From: Oreocharis arfaki
Taxonomy: Eukaryota > Chordata > Aves > Passeriformes > Paramythiidae
Assembly (NCBI GenBank): GCA_013398015.1
Contig: VZRR01004735.1
Coordinates: 125,547-189,546 of the forward strand
DNA: 64,000 bases
Reading direction: 5' to 3'
The notes beneath the pieces are model-generated. The model worked only from the letters and a program-made list of their open reading frames with translations, was not told the origin of the DNA and ran no database searches. This document shows positions 12,386 to 25,900 of the stretch, in pieces. The first letter of the stretch is position 1, and each line of letters opens with the position of its first letter. Both the position numbers and the translations under genes were made by a program.

Positions 12386-15300
12386 CATAAATTCCCTGAC
12401 CATATTAGTTTATCATAGACCATTTCACCAGTGCCAGAATGAAGAAAGGCAAATGAACAATAGTGCAGAAATAAAATTCATCTCCAGATAGGCACTTTAC
12501 ACTGATAACATAAAAAATAAAGCAACCTACACACTGCTAAATGAATCAAAAGCTAAAATACTCAGTGACTTGGAACAACCACAATATAGGAACTCCAAAT
12601 AAAACCTTTTATAACAGAAGTTGGCAGTGTTAGCAATTCAAAACCATGATAATTCAGTTTCTAGTACAAAAGATGCATAGGAAATAGCATGGTGCCCATA
12701 CTTTGTCTTGTTACTGAAGTGGAAAATTCCTGAAGTGAAAAATTGGAGAACTTTAAGAGTGATTAACTATTTTGTGACAGAGGGATTTCATATCCCCAGA
12801 TTGTGGGATTTCAGATCCCTAGACTTCATGAAAGGCAGGTAATGAATAGCAGTAACTTTTTGCAAAGGGCTGTGCCTAAAATTTTGACTTGAAGATTAAG
12901 AATTAGGACTGGCTGAAATGTTTGTGACAAACACTAAAATTGAGTTCTAGAAGGTCAGAAACTATCTGCAAGGTGAGGTTAAACTTAGTGAGTAGTTTCA
13001 GCTGAAAAAAACAACTCACTAGACATACTTTTCTTAAAAATAAAAAAAAAAAATTAAAAAGCATTAAAAATGCACTGGGCAATATTTAATTCTGACCTGA
13101 AATGCTAGTTTTCAGTGTGTAATAAAAAATTAATGATGCCTGTACTTGCTATTTTTAGTCAGTTTTCCCTACTCCACTTGTTAATTATTTTGTTCCATTT
13201 GAGTACCAAATGCAAAAAATCCCTAATTCAGCCAAGTCCAGTAGATACAACCCTCTTTCCAGTAACTGCTACAGTGATTGCAAGCACAAATCTACTGAGG
13301 TGGATTACAAGGAGAAGTCTCCCCAGCACCTGTGTTGCAAACTTCAGTGCAGGTGCCTTGGTCATTCCTCACCATGTAATGTGATACCTGCTGGTCAGCC
13401 CGGGTCTTTGCACATGCTCTACAACATTGATTCTTTTGTATCTGCATCACCAACTGCACATTAATTTCTTCTCTTTCTAAAGAATGTCATGTTTCACCAC
13501 CCTATCCAGAGATTTGCCCATTGTACAAATTCCCAGCTGGTGTGTATTTAACACCTTCACTACCAGAGCCTACCTCTGCTTCTACGCATTAACAAAGGTC
13601 AGAAATAATTTTTTAAAAATCCTAGCATCTCATGGAACATCAATGAAAACCATGCTGCACCAGAGACAGAAAAGAGCAAAAATGTCTAGCTTTAAAAACA
13701 AAACCAGAAGAAATTATTTACCTGGTTAAAATTAAAAAACTCCATGCCTTAGGAAACTGCATATTTATTATTTTGACAAGATATTAGATATCATTATTTC
13801 ACAGTTATATCATTGCCTTTAGGTTCAAATCTAGTGGCCTAAAAGCATGACAAAATATTTTTTACTCAGGAGAATTCTTGTCCCATCTGCCTTTTCTTCC
13901 CTTGAAGTTACTGGGATGCACATAATTACCTGGAGGCTAAATTTGGACCAAAAAGTGATAAGCTTTTTTTCTGTTTTGGCTTTGTACATATTTCCACAGC
14001 AAAACAAATGGAATGCTATAAAGAGGCTTATCACATCAAACAGGGAATTAGCAGCGGGAATCAATAATCTCCAAAGTAACAAAGATCCTATTTCCAGGCA
14101 AATACTCTTAACTTCAAAATAAACAAACCCCCCCTTGTGAAACAAAAGGCTTCCAGAGGGACATTCAAACCTTCTGTGTTATGCTGAACAGGCTGCAGCC
14201 TTTCTCTTTGTCCCTTGAATAATGTGACATCAGCTTTCTACACTTTCTCCCTGAAGTTTTGAGGGCTCAGTTCACCCCCTCCTGAAGTTTCTCCACTCTC
14301 AGTTTTCCGACTAATGCCAGGTGCCTGTATTCTTCCCTGCACATTCCCCTGTTCCACCTGACACTTTAGCAATGGAAAACCCGCTTCATTACCACAATCT
14401 AGCTGCTGGGGTGATACCAGTATTCTTCAGACTATTTTTTTCCCTAACTAGAGCTGATGGTGAACTACGAAGGGGGAGGGAATGCCCAATGACATCTTCC
14501 ATTCCTTCCTTATATAAAATGGGAGAGAAAACTATTCTTGGCCCTGTTGACCTAATGAATCATTTCTCCTTTACACTTCAGACACCTCACTCCTTAAATC
14601 CCGCTGGGAAAGTGTTGTAGATGTTTTCCCTGTGATATTTCAAATGAGGGTGCTATCAAAATCCACACTTTTTGCAATTGTTTGTCGTCTAAAGAAAGAC
14701 TGCCTTACGTTGGTGACTGTTTTTTTGAGCTCCTTACTAAATAGTTATGCAGCTGGCATTCAGGCAGAAAGGCTGAAGAGAATTAATATTTAAAATACTT
14801 TGTACTCAAGGCGAGAACAGTATGTTTGTTCATGGCTGCTGACGTGCCATAAGAGAAGCCTGGATTTCCCTGCAGGGCACACTCAAATGCCAAGGCTGAA
14901 ATACCTCGGTCCTGGGCATTCAGTGCCCTGGTTTTGTGGCATACACTTGTTTTCTGCATATCTAGCTGCAGTGATGGCAAGGACAGGGGGCTTGGAAAAA
15001 CGTAGAAGAGGAAATCATCACAGTCACCCTGACAAAAATCCGTTCTGAGTATCTACCGATGATGCACAAAGTGCTCATAAAACTGGAAACTGCACCTACT
15101 GCAGATTGGACTAAAACATGCAGGCTAGGATGGCCCGGGCAAACAGACAGTGCCTGCTTCCCAGTTCTGCTCAACTTCTTTATTAGTTTAAAATATGCAA
15201 TTTCTCATTCATCCACATTGAGCTGACGTAAAAGGATATACCCCCTCAGCCCCTCCTTCCAGCCCCAATGGCCACAGCCACCTGGACTTGTGTTTTGCTT

Positions 15301-16387
15301 TCCAGGCGTACTGAATTTACATCTGTGCCCTACAGTTTATTGGGTGGTAAGCCTACTCTCATGACTGGAGATTATCTAGTGCTAATAACAACTTTGCTCA
15401 GCTAATGAACACCAGCTGCTAAGAAATGGGAGGTGGGGGGGAATGTCTCACAACTACTACACTCGGTCAGCTTTTCAAACTCCTCTGAGCAGTGTTTTCA
15501 GCAAGATGTGCATTAAATACACACTTCCACTCTATTTTCTTCTTTAGAGACATCAGAGCACTGCTGTACAATGCATTACTCGAGATTGTTGCTGCTGTAC
15601 AGATACCAGGCAGCACCACTGCAGGCTGTCTGGGATGTCTGCGAGAGGACCAAGCTCACAACTCCCCAAACCGAGAAAGAACAATAATTTGCTGATTATT
15701 GTCTCTGGATTCACCCACAGATAGAAAGTGTTAAAGGCAGATCTTAAGGTTCTCCTTCAGATAGTTAGAAAAGGAGAAGAGAGCTATACAAGGGTGCAGG
15801 GACACTGAAAATTCTTGGAAGGGAAACTGAGACTCTGGGTTTTTGTGGGTTTTTTTTGTTTTGTTTTTTGCTATGGCAGAGGTGGACTGAGGGGATGGGG
15901 AAGTGCAGAGCTGAGAGAAATGCTTGTTGAAGGAAGTTGGGCGTCTGGAGTTGATTTCCATGTAAATGCAGCATGTCTGTGAGAAGTTCTTGAGTCCTGG
16001 TAACTTTTACCATAGAGCAGAACACAAGGAGTTTGGTCCCAAGGGCTAACCCCACACTCTCTTGGGACTGAAGTAAGCTAGAGACTCTTACAGTCTGCAT
16101 GTCATAGACGGGCATTTGTCAGAGCTTGTGACCTGGCTAAACTGTCTGTGCTGGCACAGCTATTGTGCAATAACCCAAATCAGAAGAAATTAGTCAAGTA
16201 TTGCAGCAGAACAGCTTTATGAAACATATTCATAGAAACCTTAGACTGCAGAATCAGGATTTGGGGAAGTCGGAGACAAAATTTGGCAAAAGACACACAC
16301 AAAAAACCAGCCAACAGTGTCGCACACTTCAAAAGCCAAAGATATTGCTAATACACATTGACATTGTGAGTTCTTTTGATACCTTGT

Positions 16388-17840
16388 GCTATCACACAAT
16401 GGTGAGTTTGGCAGGAATCTCTGAAGCCCATCTGATCCAACCCCTCTGCTCAAGCAGAGCTGCCTAGAGCTGGGACTGTGTCCAAATGACTTTTTGATTA
16501 TCTCCACAGAGAGAAACTCCTCAATCCCCCTGGCCAACCTGTGGCAGTGTTTGGTCACCCTCAGAGTAGAAATAATGTTTCCTGATGCTCAGAGGTAACC
16601 TCCTTGTTTTGTTTATGCCTGTTGCCTCTGGTCCTGTGACCGGGCCCCACTGAGGAGAGCCTGGTTCTGTCCCCACTGTACCCTTTCTTCAGGTATTTAT
16701 ACACACCCATAAGATCTCTTGAGTCTTTTCTTATCTAGGCTCAACAGTCCCAGCTCTCTCAGCTGATCTCCACAGGGAGGATGCTCCAGTTCATCATCTC
16801 CATCATCTTTGTGGCCCTTCACTGCACTCTCTCTCATATGCCCATATCTCTTTTCTACAGAGGAGCCTTGATGATCCTTGTAAGTCCCTTCCAACTCAGA
16901 ATATTCTGTGATTCTGAGCACACAGCACTCCAGATGTGGCCTCACCAATGCTCACTGGAGGAGAAAGATCACGTCCCTTGGTCTGCTGGCAACACTTTTT
17001 CAGTGCAGCCCAGAATACCATCAGCCATTTTTTTCTCCCACCAAGTTGCTGGCTTATGTCCAACTTCATGTCCATCAGGATGCCTGGATCCTTTTCTGCC
17101 AAGCTGCTCTCCAGCTGGGTAGCTCCCAACATATACTGGTGCATGGGGTTGTTCCTCCCTAGGTATAGCAATTAGCACTTGCCTTTGATGAACTTCATGA
17201 GACTTTTGTCAGCCCATTTCTCCAGCTTGTCAAGGTCCCTCTGGATGGCAGCACTATCCTGCAGTGCATCACCTACAACTCTGAGTTTGGTGTAACCAGC
17301 AAGCTCGCTGAGGATATGTTCTGCCTGTCATCCAGATCATTAACAAAGGATGTTAAAGAGGACTGGACCCAGTACCGACCCCTTGAGGTGTACTGCTAAT
17401 TACTGGAGTCCAACTAGACCTGGTGCCACTGAACACCAGCCTCTGGACTGGATGGGTAAAGGGATTGAAAAGCCTGAATGGCTGCGCCCATTCTTGGACA
17501 TTCGAGGAATCTTATGGGAGACAATGCTGAAAGCCTTACTGAAATCTACACAGATATTATCTACTACTCCCCAGCTGTCTACCAGGTCAGTAACTTCACT
17601 GTACAAGTTCATCACATTGATCAAGCATGACTTCCCCTTGTGAATCCATGTTGACTACTGATGACTTTTTTTGTTCTTTACGCACCTGAATATGGTTTCC
17701 AGGATTAGCTGCTCCATCACCTTCCCAGTGACGAAGGTGAGGTCAACTGGCCTATAATTCCCTGACTCCTCCTTGAATATAAGAGTGACATTTTCTTTCC
17801 TTCTTGTCTTTGAGCACTTCTCCCAGTTGCCATGATCAAT
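16388..17840 (-). mobile_element. CR1 LINE, 1.45 kb, with degenerate reverse transcriptase
   Basis: This is the longest repeat in the window. The 3' end is at the left (tatcacacaatggtgagttt region) and the 5' truncation is near 17840. Minus-strand translations show remnants of the non-LTR reverse transcriptase: NYRPVDLTFVTGKVMEQLIL near 17690-17760 and VDFSKAFSIVSHK near 17510-17550. The latter corresponds to the LINE motif around the first catalytic Asp. Frames are broken by stops and indels, so the copy is dead. The non-coding 3' part matches CR1 wording throughout (for example cagcccagaataccatcagc, gtccctctggatggcagcac). It is interrupted by a second CR1 tail at 16868-16916. Confidence 0.95.
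16868..16916 (+). mobile_element. Short CR1 3' tail nested inside the larger CR1
   Basis: Within the minus-strand CR1, about 49 bases read as the opposite-orientation CR1 3' end: ttgatgatccttgtaagtcc, then ccttccaactcagaatattctgtgattctg-type terminal octamer units. The host CR1 wording resumes on both sides (aggagcc to the left, cacagcactccagatgtggc to the right). This makes it a younger, severely 5'-truncated insertion into an existing CR1. Confidence 0.75.
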
Positions 17841-19207
17841 CATAGAAATACTAAAGAAAATAAGGATGGCACTGAATCTTTAGTAATGCTGGGTCAAGTT
17901 CATCCTTTCAGATATCCTTTTATGCTGAATAGTGAGGCAGCACTGCTCTCTGGAAGATTTTAACACATGCCCTAATTGTTAAAACACGACATGTCCAGTG
18001 ACAAGTGCACAGAACTGAGAGAAAGGCAAGGTACAGTGATGGGCAGGCGGGAGAATCAAATATGAGGCAGTCAAGTGTGAAACAATCAGGGAGGATGCTG
18101 AGACAAATGAGCTGTCATGCCTGGTATTCCTCCACTAATGACTTGCATTTCCCCACCTCTGTCTGGGTATCTGCTCCAAAATCCTTCAGACTGAGGCCAA
18201 GTGCTGCACAGTATCTCAAACCAAGGTGGGGTGATGGAGGGGCTACTAGCGCTACTGAAATACAACGAGAAATAAGACAGAATAAAGACCTGAAGAGAAG
18301 AATTAGTCAAGACAACGGGAAAGAAAAGTACCTCCCAAAAATGTGTCATATATGATGGTTTTCTGAGGCAAAAATCCTATCCTTCCACTGCTGAGCCTTT
18401 TTTATCTGTCATGTCACATTAGAAAACACGATGGAGCCCTTTGCTGGCATTAAACAGTGCAGTGCAAAACGCTGGCAGCTCTTCTAACTGCATTAGAGTA
18501 TTAGATCTTCTTTGCTAGTCTAGTCTGAAGGGGAAGATGAAATGGATGGTGAAATATCACATGGCTCTATGATGCTTGCAATTGCCCAGGTCTCTCTATC
18601 TCATCTTTTATGTCTGCTCAAACGAGGGAAGGGTGAATGGTTCTGGCACAACCTGAGGGTAAAGGACACCAGGCATTTACACTCAGTCGTTAACCAGTAA
18701 AAGGTAGAGTCTCAGGGGATGTTCTGGCCTTGAAACATCAGCCACTCCTTCCCCTGAAAGAAGCAGATGGAAGTTTTGGGATCAGTTGGAAAATCCCATG
18801 ATGGGGAGATGTAAAGACACCAAACTCTTCTCAGAGAAGTTGCTCCCCACTTTGAGACTGATGTGCAGCTCCAAACAAACCAGGTCCTGTCAGAGGGGCT
18901 GCCTGCCCTCTTTCTTTTATAGCTGAACCTTGGATATTAAAGCTTCCCCGGGGCAGGGAATTCCTTGTATGGGGGAGCAGAGTGCTCTGGGAAAGCCAGA
19001 ACTGGAGCAAAGTTTGGGTGCTCCAACTTCCCAGTGCAGCCAGAGGCTGAAGAAGCTTGTTTCCCATGCTGCTTGCAGGTTTAACTGGAGGTGGGTCTGC
19101 TGATGGGTCTATGAAAATACCTTCATGGCAGATGACCAGGAACCTTTCTCTGTACCTTCTGTGATGTACAAGGTACCAAGGAGAGAGTTTACTCACACTT
19201 TACATAT

Positions 19208-19545
19208 AGCAGCCTTCCAGTGCCTTAAGGGAGCCCACAAGAGAGATTGAGAGGGACTTTTCACAAGGGCATGTAGTGACGGAACAACAGGGAATGGCCT
19301 TAAACTGACAGAGGGAGGGTTTACATTAGGTATTAGGATGAAATTCTTTGCGGTGGGGGTGGTGAGGCACTGAAATAAATTCTCCAGAGAAGTGGTGGAC
19401 GCCCCATCCCTGGAAGTATTCAAGGTCAGGTTGGATGGAGCTTTGAGCACCCCAGTCCAGTGGGACCTGTCTCTGCCCATGGCAGGGAAGTTAAAACCAC
19501 ATGGTCTTTGAGGTCCTTTCCAACTCAAATCATTCTATGATGATA
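19208..19545 (+). mobile_element. CR1 LINE 3' fragment
   Basis: Plus-strand CR1 tail. It starts agcagccttccagtgcctta, continues through gcatgtagtgacggaacaac and ends with cctttccaactcaaatcatt and ctatgatg terminal units. It is about 340 bp and 5'-truncated, antisense to PHACTR1. Its antisense open frame at 19193-19528 is only a by-product of CR1 base composition. Confidence 0.92.
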
Positions 19546-22500
19546 TGAATCTGTGACCTCCTGCATGCACCCCTAAAGGGTCTGGGTGCAACCAAGCTGC
19601 CATCTGCCACTCCACCAGGCAACTGATGTCCCTGAGCATGTAGAAAAGACAGGGCCCTGGTCCAGGAGCCATGCCTGTTCCCCACCGAAGAAGCAGGCTC
19701 GTGCCTCCGCAGGCTCTGATGTCTGAGATCAGGGGCCCTGCTTGCAAGACTAGATTTTAAATCAAAGCCAGCCGATTGCAGGGAGGCAGGAAGACCATTT
19801 CTGTCTTGATTACTGCAATAAAGGAAATAGTGAAGACTTTTCCATCACGCTGAAAAACTCCAACATTCTGGAGGATAAATAGTCTAGCCTGACATTATAG
19901 ATGCTTGCTCACTGAACAAATACAATATATTGAATACTTATTTTATTAATTATTCATTAAGCACTGGTGTTGCTGCCTCCTGAATTCAGGGATGTCAGTG
20001 AAGAACCAGGTTACTGAATTATTATTGGTGCTAATGTGCTTTCCCTGTAGTTTGCTGGCTTGTTATTTATTATCAGAAAGGCAAGTGATGAATATTACAG
20101 GCTGCACACTTGGAGACATATTGAGGTGGTCTACCACATGTGAGAACACTTCCTCTTCACTAAAGTTATTAACATAGACAGTAATTTCACACAGTCAGGT
20201 CTGAGGCTAAGAACTTAGTTTAATTCCCACATACGGTCTGTGCAGTGCTTGTGAATCCCAGTGCACTGAAACAGGAGCATAATTCTTATCCAAATCTGCC
20301 TCTAAAAGACTGGTTGTAACTTTTCTGCACATATGCAAAAAAAGACCCCATTCATCTCTAAGTGATCCTTCTGATAACACTAGGTCTTAGGGGAAACATG
20401 CAAAATTCCAACATTACACAATTGTACCTGGTGCAATGGTAAGGATATTTGCTTTCTTGATACATTTGTCCAAAAGACATTTAGTCCTACACAAAACAAA
20501 CACAAACATTAAATCTTGTTTACCCTCTTCAGAAAGGCACCTTTGTTTACCCACATACAACAGCCTGCACGGGAAACGCCAGAGTTTCTGGATATAGATG
20601 GATGACCATGCACACAAGGCAGACTTAGTCCTCTAGCAGTCCTGCTTGTACTCACAGTAATAGCCACAGTGAACATACATGACCACATATACAAATACAG
20701 TTTTTAAATCCTGACTTGGATCAGCTTTTAAATACGTTTGACTGCCTTACAAGGATTGCCTCTGTTAAATCTCCTGCACACGTGTTGCTAAGTAGGACAT
20801 AATACACTGAAGTGGAGGGGAAATGCAAACTGGAACTTCTGAGAGAGGTTAAATATTTTGCTCAAAGAGTGATTTCTCCATTTTAAAATCAACAGACTAC
20901 GAAGAAAAATTTGTTCCTGCCAGTCCGCTTCTTTTATCTACTGGTACTCCCACCTGATTTGTTTCCTTTACAGAAATTACAAGGTCATCCAAGCTAAGCA
21001 ACTGTTGTGCTTGTGATTAACTACCTACAATCAGCAGGTACAAAATATGAAGATTTATGGTTACATTTTTTAGAGGAGGAATTCTGTGAGTTAGTTCTTA
21101 ATGAAACTGCCCTAAATTTGTCAGTATTAACCAGCAAAAAAAAAAAAAAAAGACAAACCCAACAAATAAACCACCTTTGTTTTTAAAGCCAGAATATAAC
21201 ATTTTGAAGGAGGTTCTTCCTTGCTTGTGTTTGTTTCACCTGTTTTTATTAATGCCATTCTTTTACTCAGAAGAGAGTACTGCACGGACTCCATGTTGCT
21301 TCCTGTTTACTGGAGAAATAAGACTATTTCTATTACCAAAATATGTTACTCTATTACTGCCACGAGCTTTATTTATACCATCATGAATTATTTTGCCCAG
21401 CAGAGAAATATGGCTTCCTCTTACATAAAAGCTGACAGTAGTTTGACAACTAAAAGCAAAACTGCAATCAATTTGGGGCAGAAAACAAATGATACCACAC
21501 CCCACTGAAACGGCAAAGAAAATAAAGGTAGATTTAATATATTTGTCTCAGCTGTGCTGACAGCCTGAATTAGACCTCATATACAGACTGCGTCAGGGGG
21601 CTGAAGAGTATGGGAAGCATGAAGGGGAAATTGTAACCCCATAATACATTTTGCTTTGACTTCTGCAGAGAAAGGATGGGAGAAACAGATGTTGCAACGA
21701 CAGGGTGGTGTGACTTGCACAGCTTCCATGAGAGCAGAAGCAGGAACAGTGACAGACCCCAGGAATAACAAATTCCTTCCTGGGCTGGTGACATTTCTGA
21801 TTGAAATGAACTTTTGACATGATGAAAACACTTTCCATTTCATCAGTGGTCACACAGAGGTGCCTCTGGGGAGACCTTGCCCTCAAATGCCACTCCCTGC
21901 TGCCTGTTGCCTACCATTAAAATCCTCCTTCTCCTCAGAACAACGTTTCCCTTCCTTTATAGTACCATAAATAAAATGTCTCTGTACGTTTGGAGCTCCA
22001 TCTTCTAACATGGAGAGACACATCTGCCCAAGGGCAGACTACTTCTACTCTGCAAGGCTTTGTTTCCATAAATAACAAAACATCTGTTGGCCTTAGCTGG
22101 GCAAAACTGATGGGGGCAGGGTGTCATCCCATCCCAAGGTGGAGCTGCAAAGTTTAAGGACACTGTTCATCCCCCAAACCAGGGAGTATGTAGAGGTGAT
22201 GTGTTTTGTGGTGACACTGTCACATCCCCTTTCCCTTGACTGCTCCACTGACCTTTTGCCATAGCAAATTACTCAAAGAGAACTCGTGCTGTTAGCTATG
22301 AAATGCAAAATAACCATCAACTATCAAAACAATAGTAATTGCATCATGATGTTAGACATGCCTTTTTCTGTGATGAATGATGATGTTAGCCATGGAAATT
22401 CCTCACAAAAAGAGGTAAGTGCAAACCATGCACAGAAATGAGGATTCCCTGTCCTACTGAAACACAGAGTTAGATGTCTAAAGAGAACTTGGTATTGGGA

Positions 22501-22609
22501 TGGTTTTTTCGAAAGCACACAAACATTGCTGTCAACGAGAGTTGGTCAACTGATGGAATGTTACAAGATTCTAGGCATGTATGTACTTTTTGAGACCCCA
22601 ACACACCTT

Positions 22610-22649
22610 AAACAAACAAACAAACAAACAAACAAACAAACAAACAAAT
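22610..22649. repeat. (AAAC)n microsatellite
   Basis: About ten uninterrupted aaac units followed by tatgtgtatgtgt. It lies in the large PHACTR1 intron and is likely polymorphic. Confidence 0.97.
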
Positions 22650-22851
22650 ATGTGTATGTGTCTCTTTCAGTGGCTTGCCTAAAGTTGGAAAGCTGGTGGA
22701 AGATGCAGCCTTTTCGGAGTATTTTGACTACAAAGCCACCTTTCCTTTCAGCAGAGCAGAGCTCACCAGGACATTGATCACAGAAAAGAGGGCCGACAAA
22801 GGCCTTGAAGGCCCATCTCTCATCTGTACCCATGTACAGAACCCAGACCAG

Positions 22852-22911
22852 TTCTGCTCAGAGTATTTATTCCCAGTGTTTTTTTTTTCTGCTCAGAGTA
22901 TTTATTCCCAG
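22852..22911. repeat. 25-bp direct duplication around a T run
   Basis: The same 25 bases (ttctgctcagagtatttatt plus cccag) occur at 22852-22876 and 22887-22911, separated by ten bases (tgtttttttt). The copies are identical, so the duplication is recent. Confidence 0.95.
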
Positions 22912-25900
22912 CCCAGACGTGTAATGATAGCTCAGTTTCAGCTTGTCCCCCATAAATAATCACCTGCTTTTCCTGCCTTCCTCCTGATGCTAAGGGCAAT
23001 TTCAATAGCTCCCTCAGGGTTTTCCCAAATGAACAGTTTCCTCATGAACCTAAACTAAAAGGGAAAAAAAGCCATTCTCCCCAGGTACCATCGCAGCTAA
23101 AACCAAGGCTCAGCCCTTTGCAGTTTTTCTCCGTCACCCCCATTCATGTATCTAGTGCTGTTGCATTGTCCCCTCTAATCCAGGATTTAGATGAGCTTGT
23201 TTACCACAATCCCATTTTCCGTGTGATTTATCCCCAGCACCCTGCATGTGAAGAGGCAAGCTTCACACACATCCGCGCGTGCGTGCTGCCGTCAGGGATG
23301 AGCTCTTGCTTTAGGCACTTGCTTTTCTCTCATTAGTGGAAGCTAACAATAAGTGTGAGAATTGCAGACGTCAAACGTAATTAGGAAGAAATTATTTCAC
23401 ATTACCCAACAAAATGAGGTCTGTGAATAAAGCCTAATCCTGCTGTCTGCCCATTCTTTGTATCCCTAAATGACTCAGAGATGGGGAGGGCACAAAATGC
23501 CCTCCACAGCACCGGATGGGGAGCAGCCATGAGGACATTCAGCCGTGCTAGACAGGGGCCATCATGCTGCCATCCTCTGGCTGAATAAACCCTTCCCTAG
23601 TGGGACTGCAATGCTGTTTAAAGAACTGACCATTTCAAACAGCTGAATCTCTTCATAGCCTAAATTTTGGTGAATAAAAATGATTGCTTCGAACTATTCA
23701 GTCCCCTCAGACCTCTAAAGGAAGTGCAGTGTGTTTCAATGACTGTGCAAGCCTTGCAGACTGACCCTTCCTCAGTACTGGTAATATTTGTCACCTTCAC
23801 AGTGATGCTGACAGTCCAATCCTCTTCCCAAACTGTCCAATTTTTCTACTCTTCTTTCTTCTACTTTTTAGTATCTGATATGAACAAGTCCAAAAACCTC
23901 GCAACAGCCTCATGACTTTTTAAAAATCAATGACTGTTTTTCATACTTGTGGGAATTCACCAAGTTCATTCCATCACAGGATTTCTGTTTCTAAGCACCA
24001 TTTTTCAGCACAGCTGAGGAAGATGTGGTATTGATCAGGGAATGTGTAGATTACCTTTCTCAACAAGGTAGTAGGTGACCATCATCTGTCAAACCTGCCA
24101 TTCCATAAAGTTTTACGACTTCTCATGCTACATTTCTCAGCCACAGACATCTCAGTAGTATTTCCAAAACATCAATGGGACTATAAAAACACATCTAGCA
24201 GGTGTGCACGTCCAAATCTCATGTGTACTTATTTACAGCCATATGCACAGAGACGGTGTCTCTGTGATCTACTGCCTCATGATCCTTGCAATACACTATT
24301 TATATTGCTTCAGATCACGATTTTCTGCTTGCTGGTGTAAGGACAGTACCCCGAGAGGTATTGTAGTGAATAAATCTAGGGCTATACAAAAAGCAATGCA
24401 GAGCACTGCTGTATATCTGGCAGAGGAACTTGCCCCTAATTCACTGCTTTAAAGCCAGCAGAACATATATAGTGACACACACAGGATTCAGTGGAGCAAT
24501 TGGAAGAGCATCCCTCAGCCACAGAAGAGGCAATAGGTAGCTTGTTACTTTCTTCTTTGTTTCTCATTTTACTAGTTAGCTAATGTGCAGAAGGCTGCTC
24601 CCCCACCTCATCTTTCTTTGCTTTCACACTGGGCATGATAAATACGATCCCTACAACTAACAGCTTTTGGCAGCAGCACAGCACAAACTCTTGTTGGACT
24701 GCAAAATCTTACTGGCTCGCCTGTGGTGCCTTCCAGTGAAGGGTAGCAGTCCCTTGACAAGCACTACTGCCACTGGGCAGCCTTTATGTCTCCTCTGACT
24801 CCTGACCTGCAGACAGTGGGTACAAGTGTGCTGATGAGACAGACATTATGCTGACCAGTAATAATACTGTGAATATCAAGAAGTTCCCTTGATATTGATT
24901 ATTAACAACATGATGACAGCATACTGGATTACCAGACTTTTTAAGTTATTAGATCATCCAGTTCCAGCTGGTGGGAGAAGCCAGGATAGAAACAATCAGG
25001 GAAAATAAATAAATACACTGTGTTCTGGAAAAGCAGTGGACCAAAATCTCAGCTTTAATACTCCTGTATCTAATTGCTAATGAGCACCTTCACCAGAGTT
25101 CATGGGTTAAGAGACTCAAAAATACTTGAATACTTTAGAAAGCCTCCCTTGTAGGATGTGTGGCAGATCAGTCAGTCTAAAACCACACCTTCTCTCAGGG
25201 TATGGGGCAGACTTTGTGAAAGACACAAAGAAACCAGGTCTTCCCATTCCAAGGCAGCTCGAAGTCCTCAGCAAAGTATGGTGTTTCTGTAAAGGGCTCT
25301 TGTGTTTACTAAATATGTTGACTGAGAAAGTCTGTGCTGTCTCTTAGGACCACCATTACAATTCCTTGGTGAAACAGAAATGCAAGGACTGGCACTGAAG
25401 CACCTGTCTCAGTACCAGGTGACATTCCTGCAGTCTCTGGGAGACATGCAGCTCTGCTGTCCATCACCCACCAGTGCTGGCCCTCCTTCTCACCAGGTCT
25501 TCCTGACAGGACTTTATCATTGCCCCCATTAAACCTCCAAGCTTCACCATCATAGCCTGGATATGCCCCATTCCTCTCACCCTGACAGCCACTGAAAGCT
25601 AAATCCAAGTCTTCTTGGCTGCTTCTCTAGTCTGAATAACCAGGGAACCTGTGCTTCCCAGCAGGTCCAACACAGCCAGTGAGACAGAAGTGAAAAATCT
25701 GTCTTTTCCCTCCCTCTCCCTGTTAACTTTCAGAGTCCTGTTTTATCTCCTGTTGTCTCTTTTCTGTCTCACAGTCACATATGCACACTTCTTGAGCAGC
25801 TGTGAAGCTCTGCAGGCACCGGAGGGATAAAATGGAGGAGGAGCTTGGGAGAAGCTGAACAGGGGAAAAAAAAAAAAGGAACACCACACCCACTTAAATA

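Noticed and set aside
17400..17843. Reverse-transcriptase-like peptides on the minus strand as a possible retrovirus
   Set aside because: The wording (NYRPV, VDFSKAF) and surrounding 3' sequence are CR1 LINE, not retroviral, and the frame is broken.
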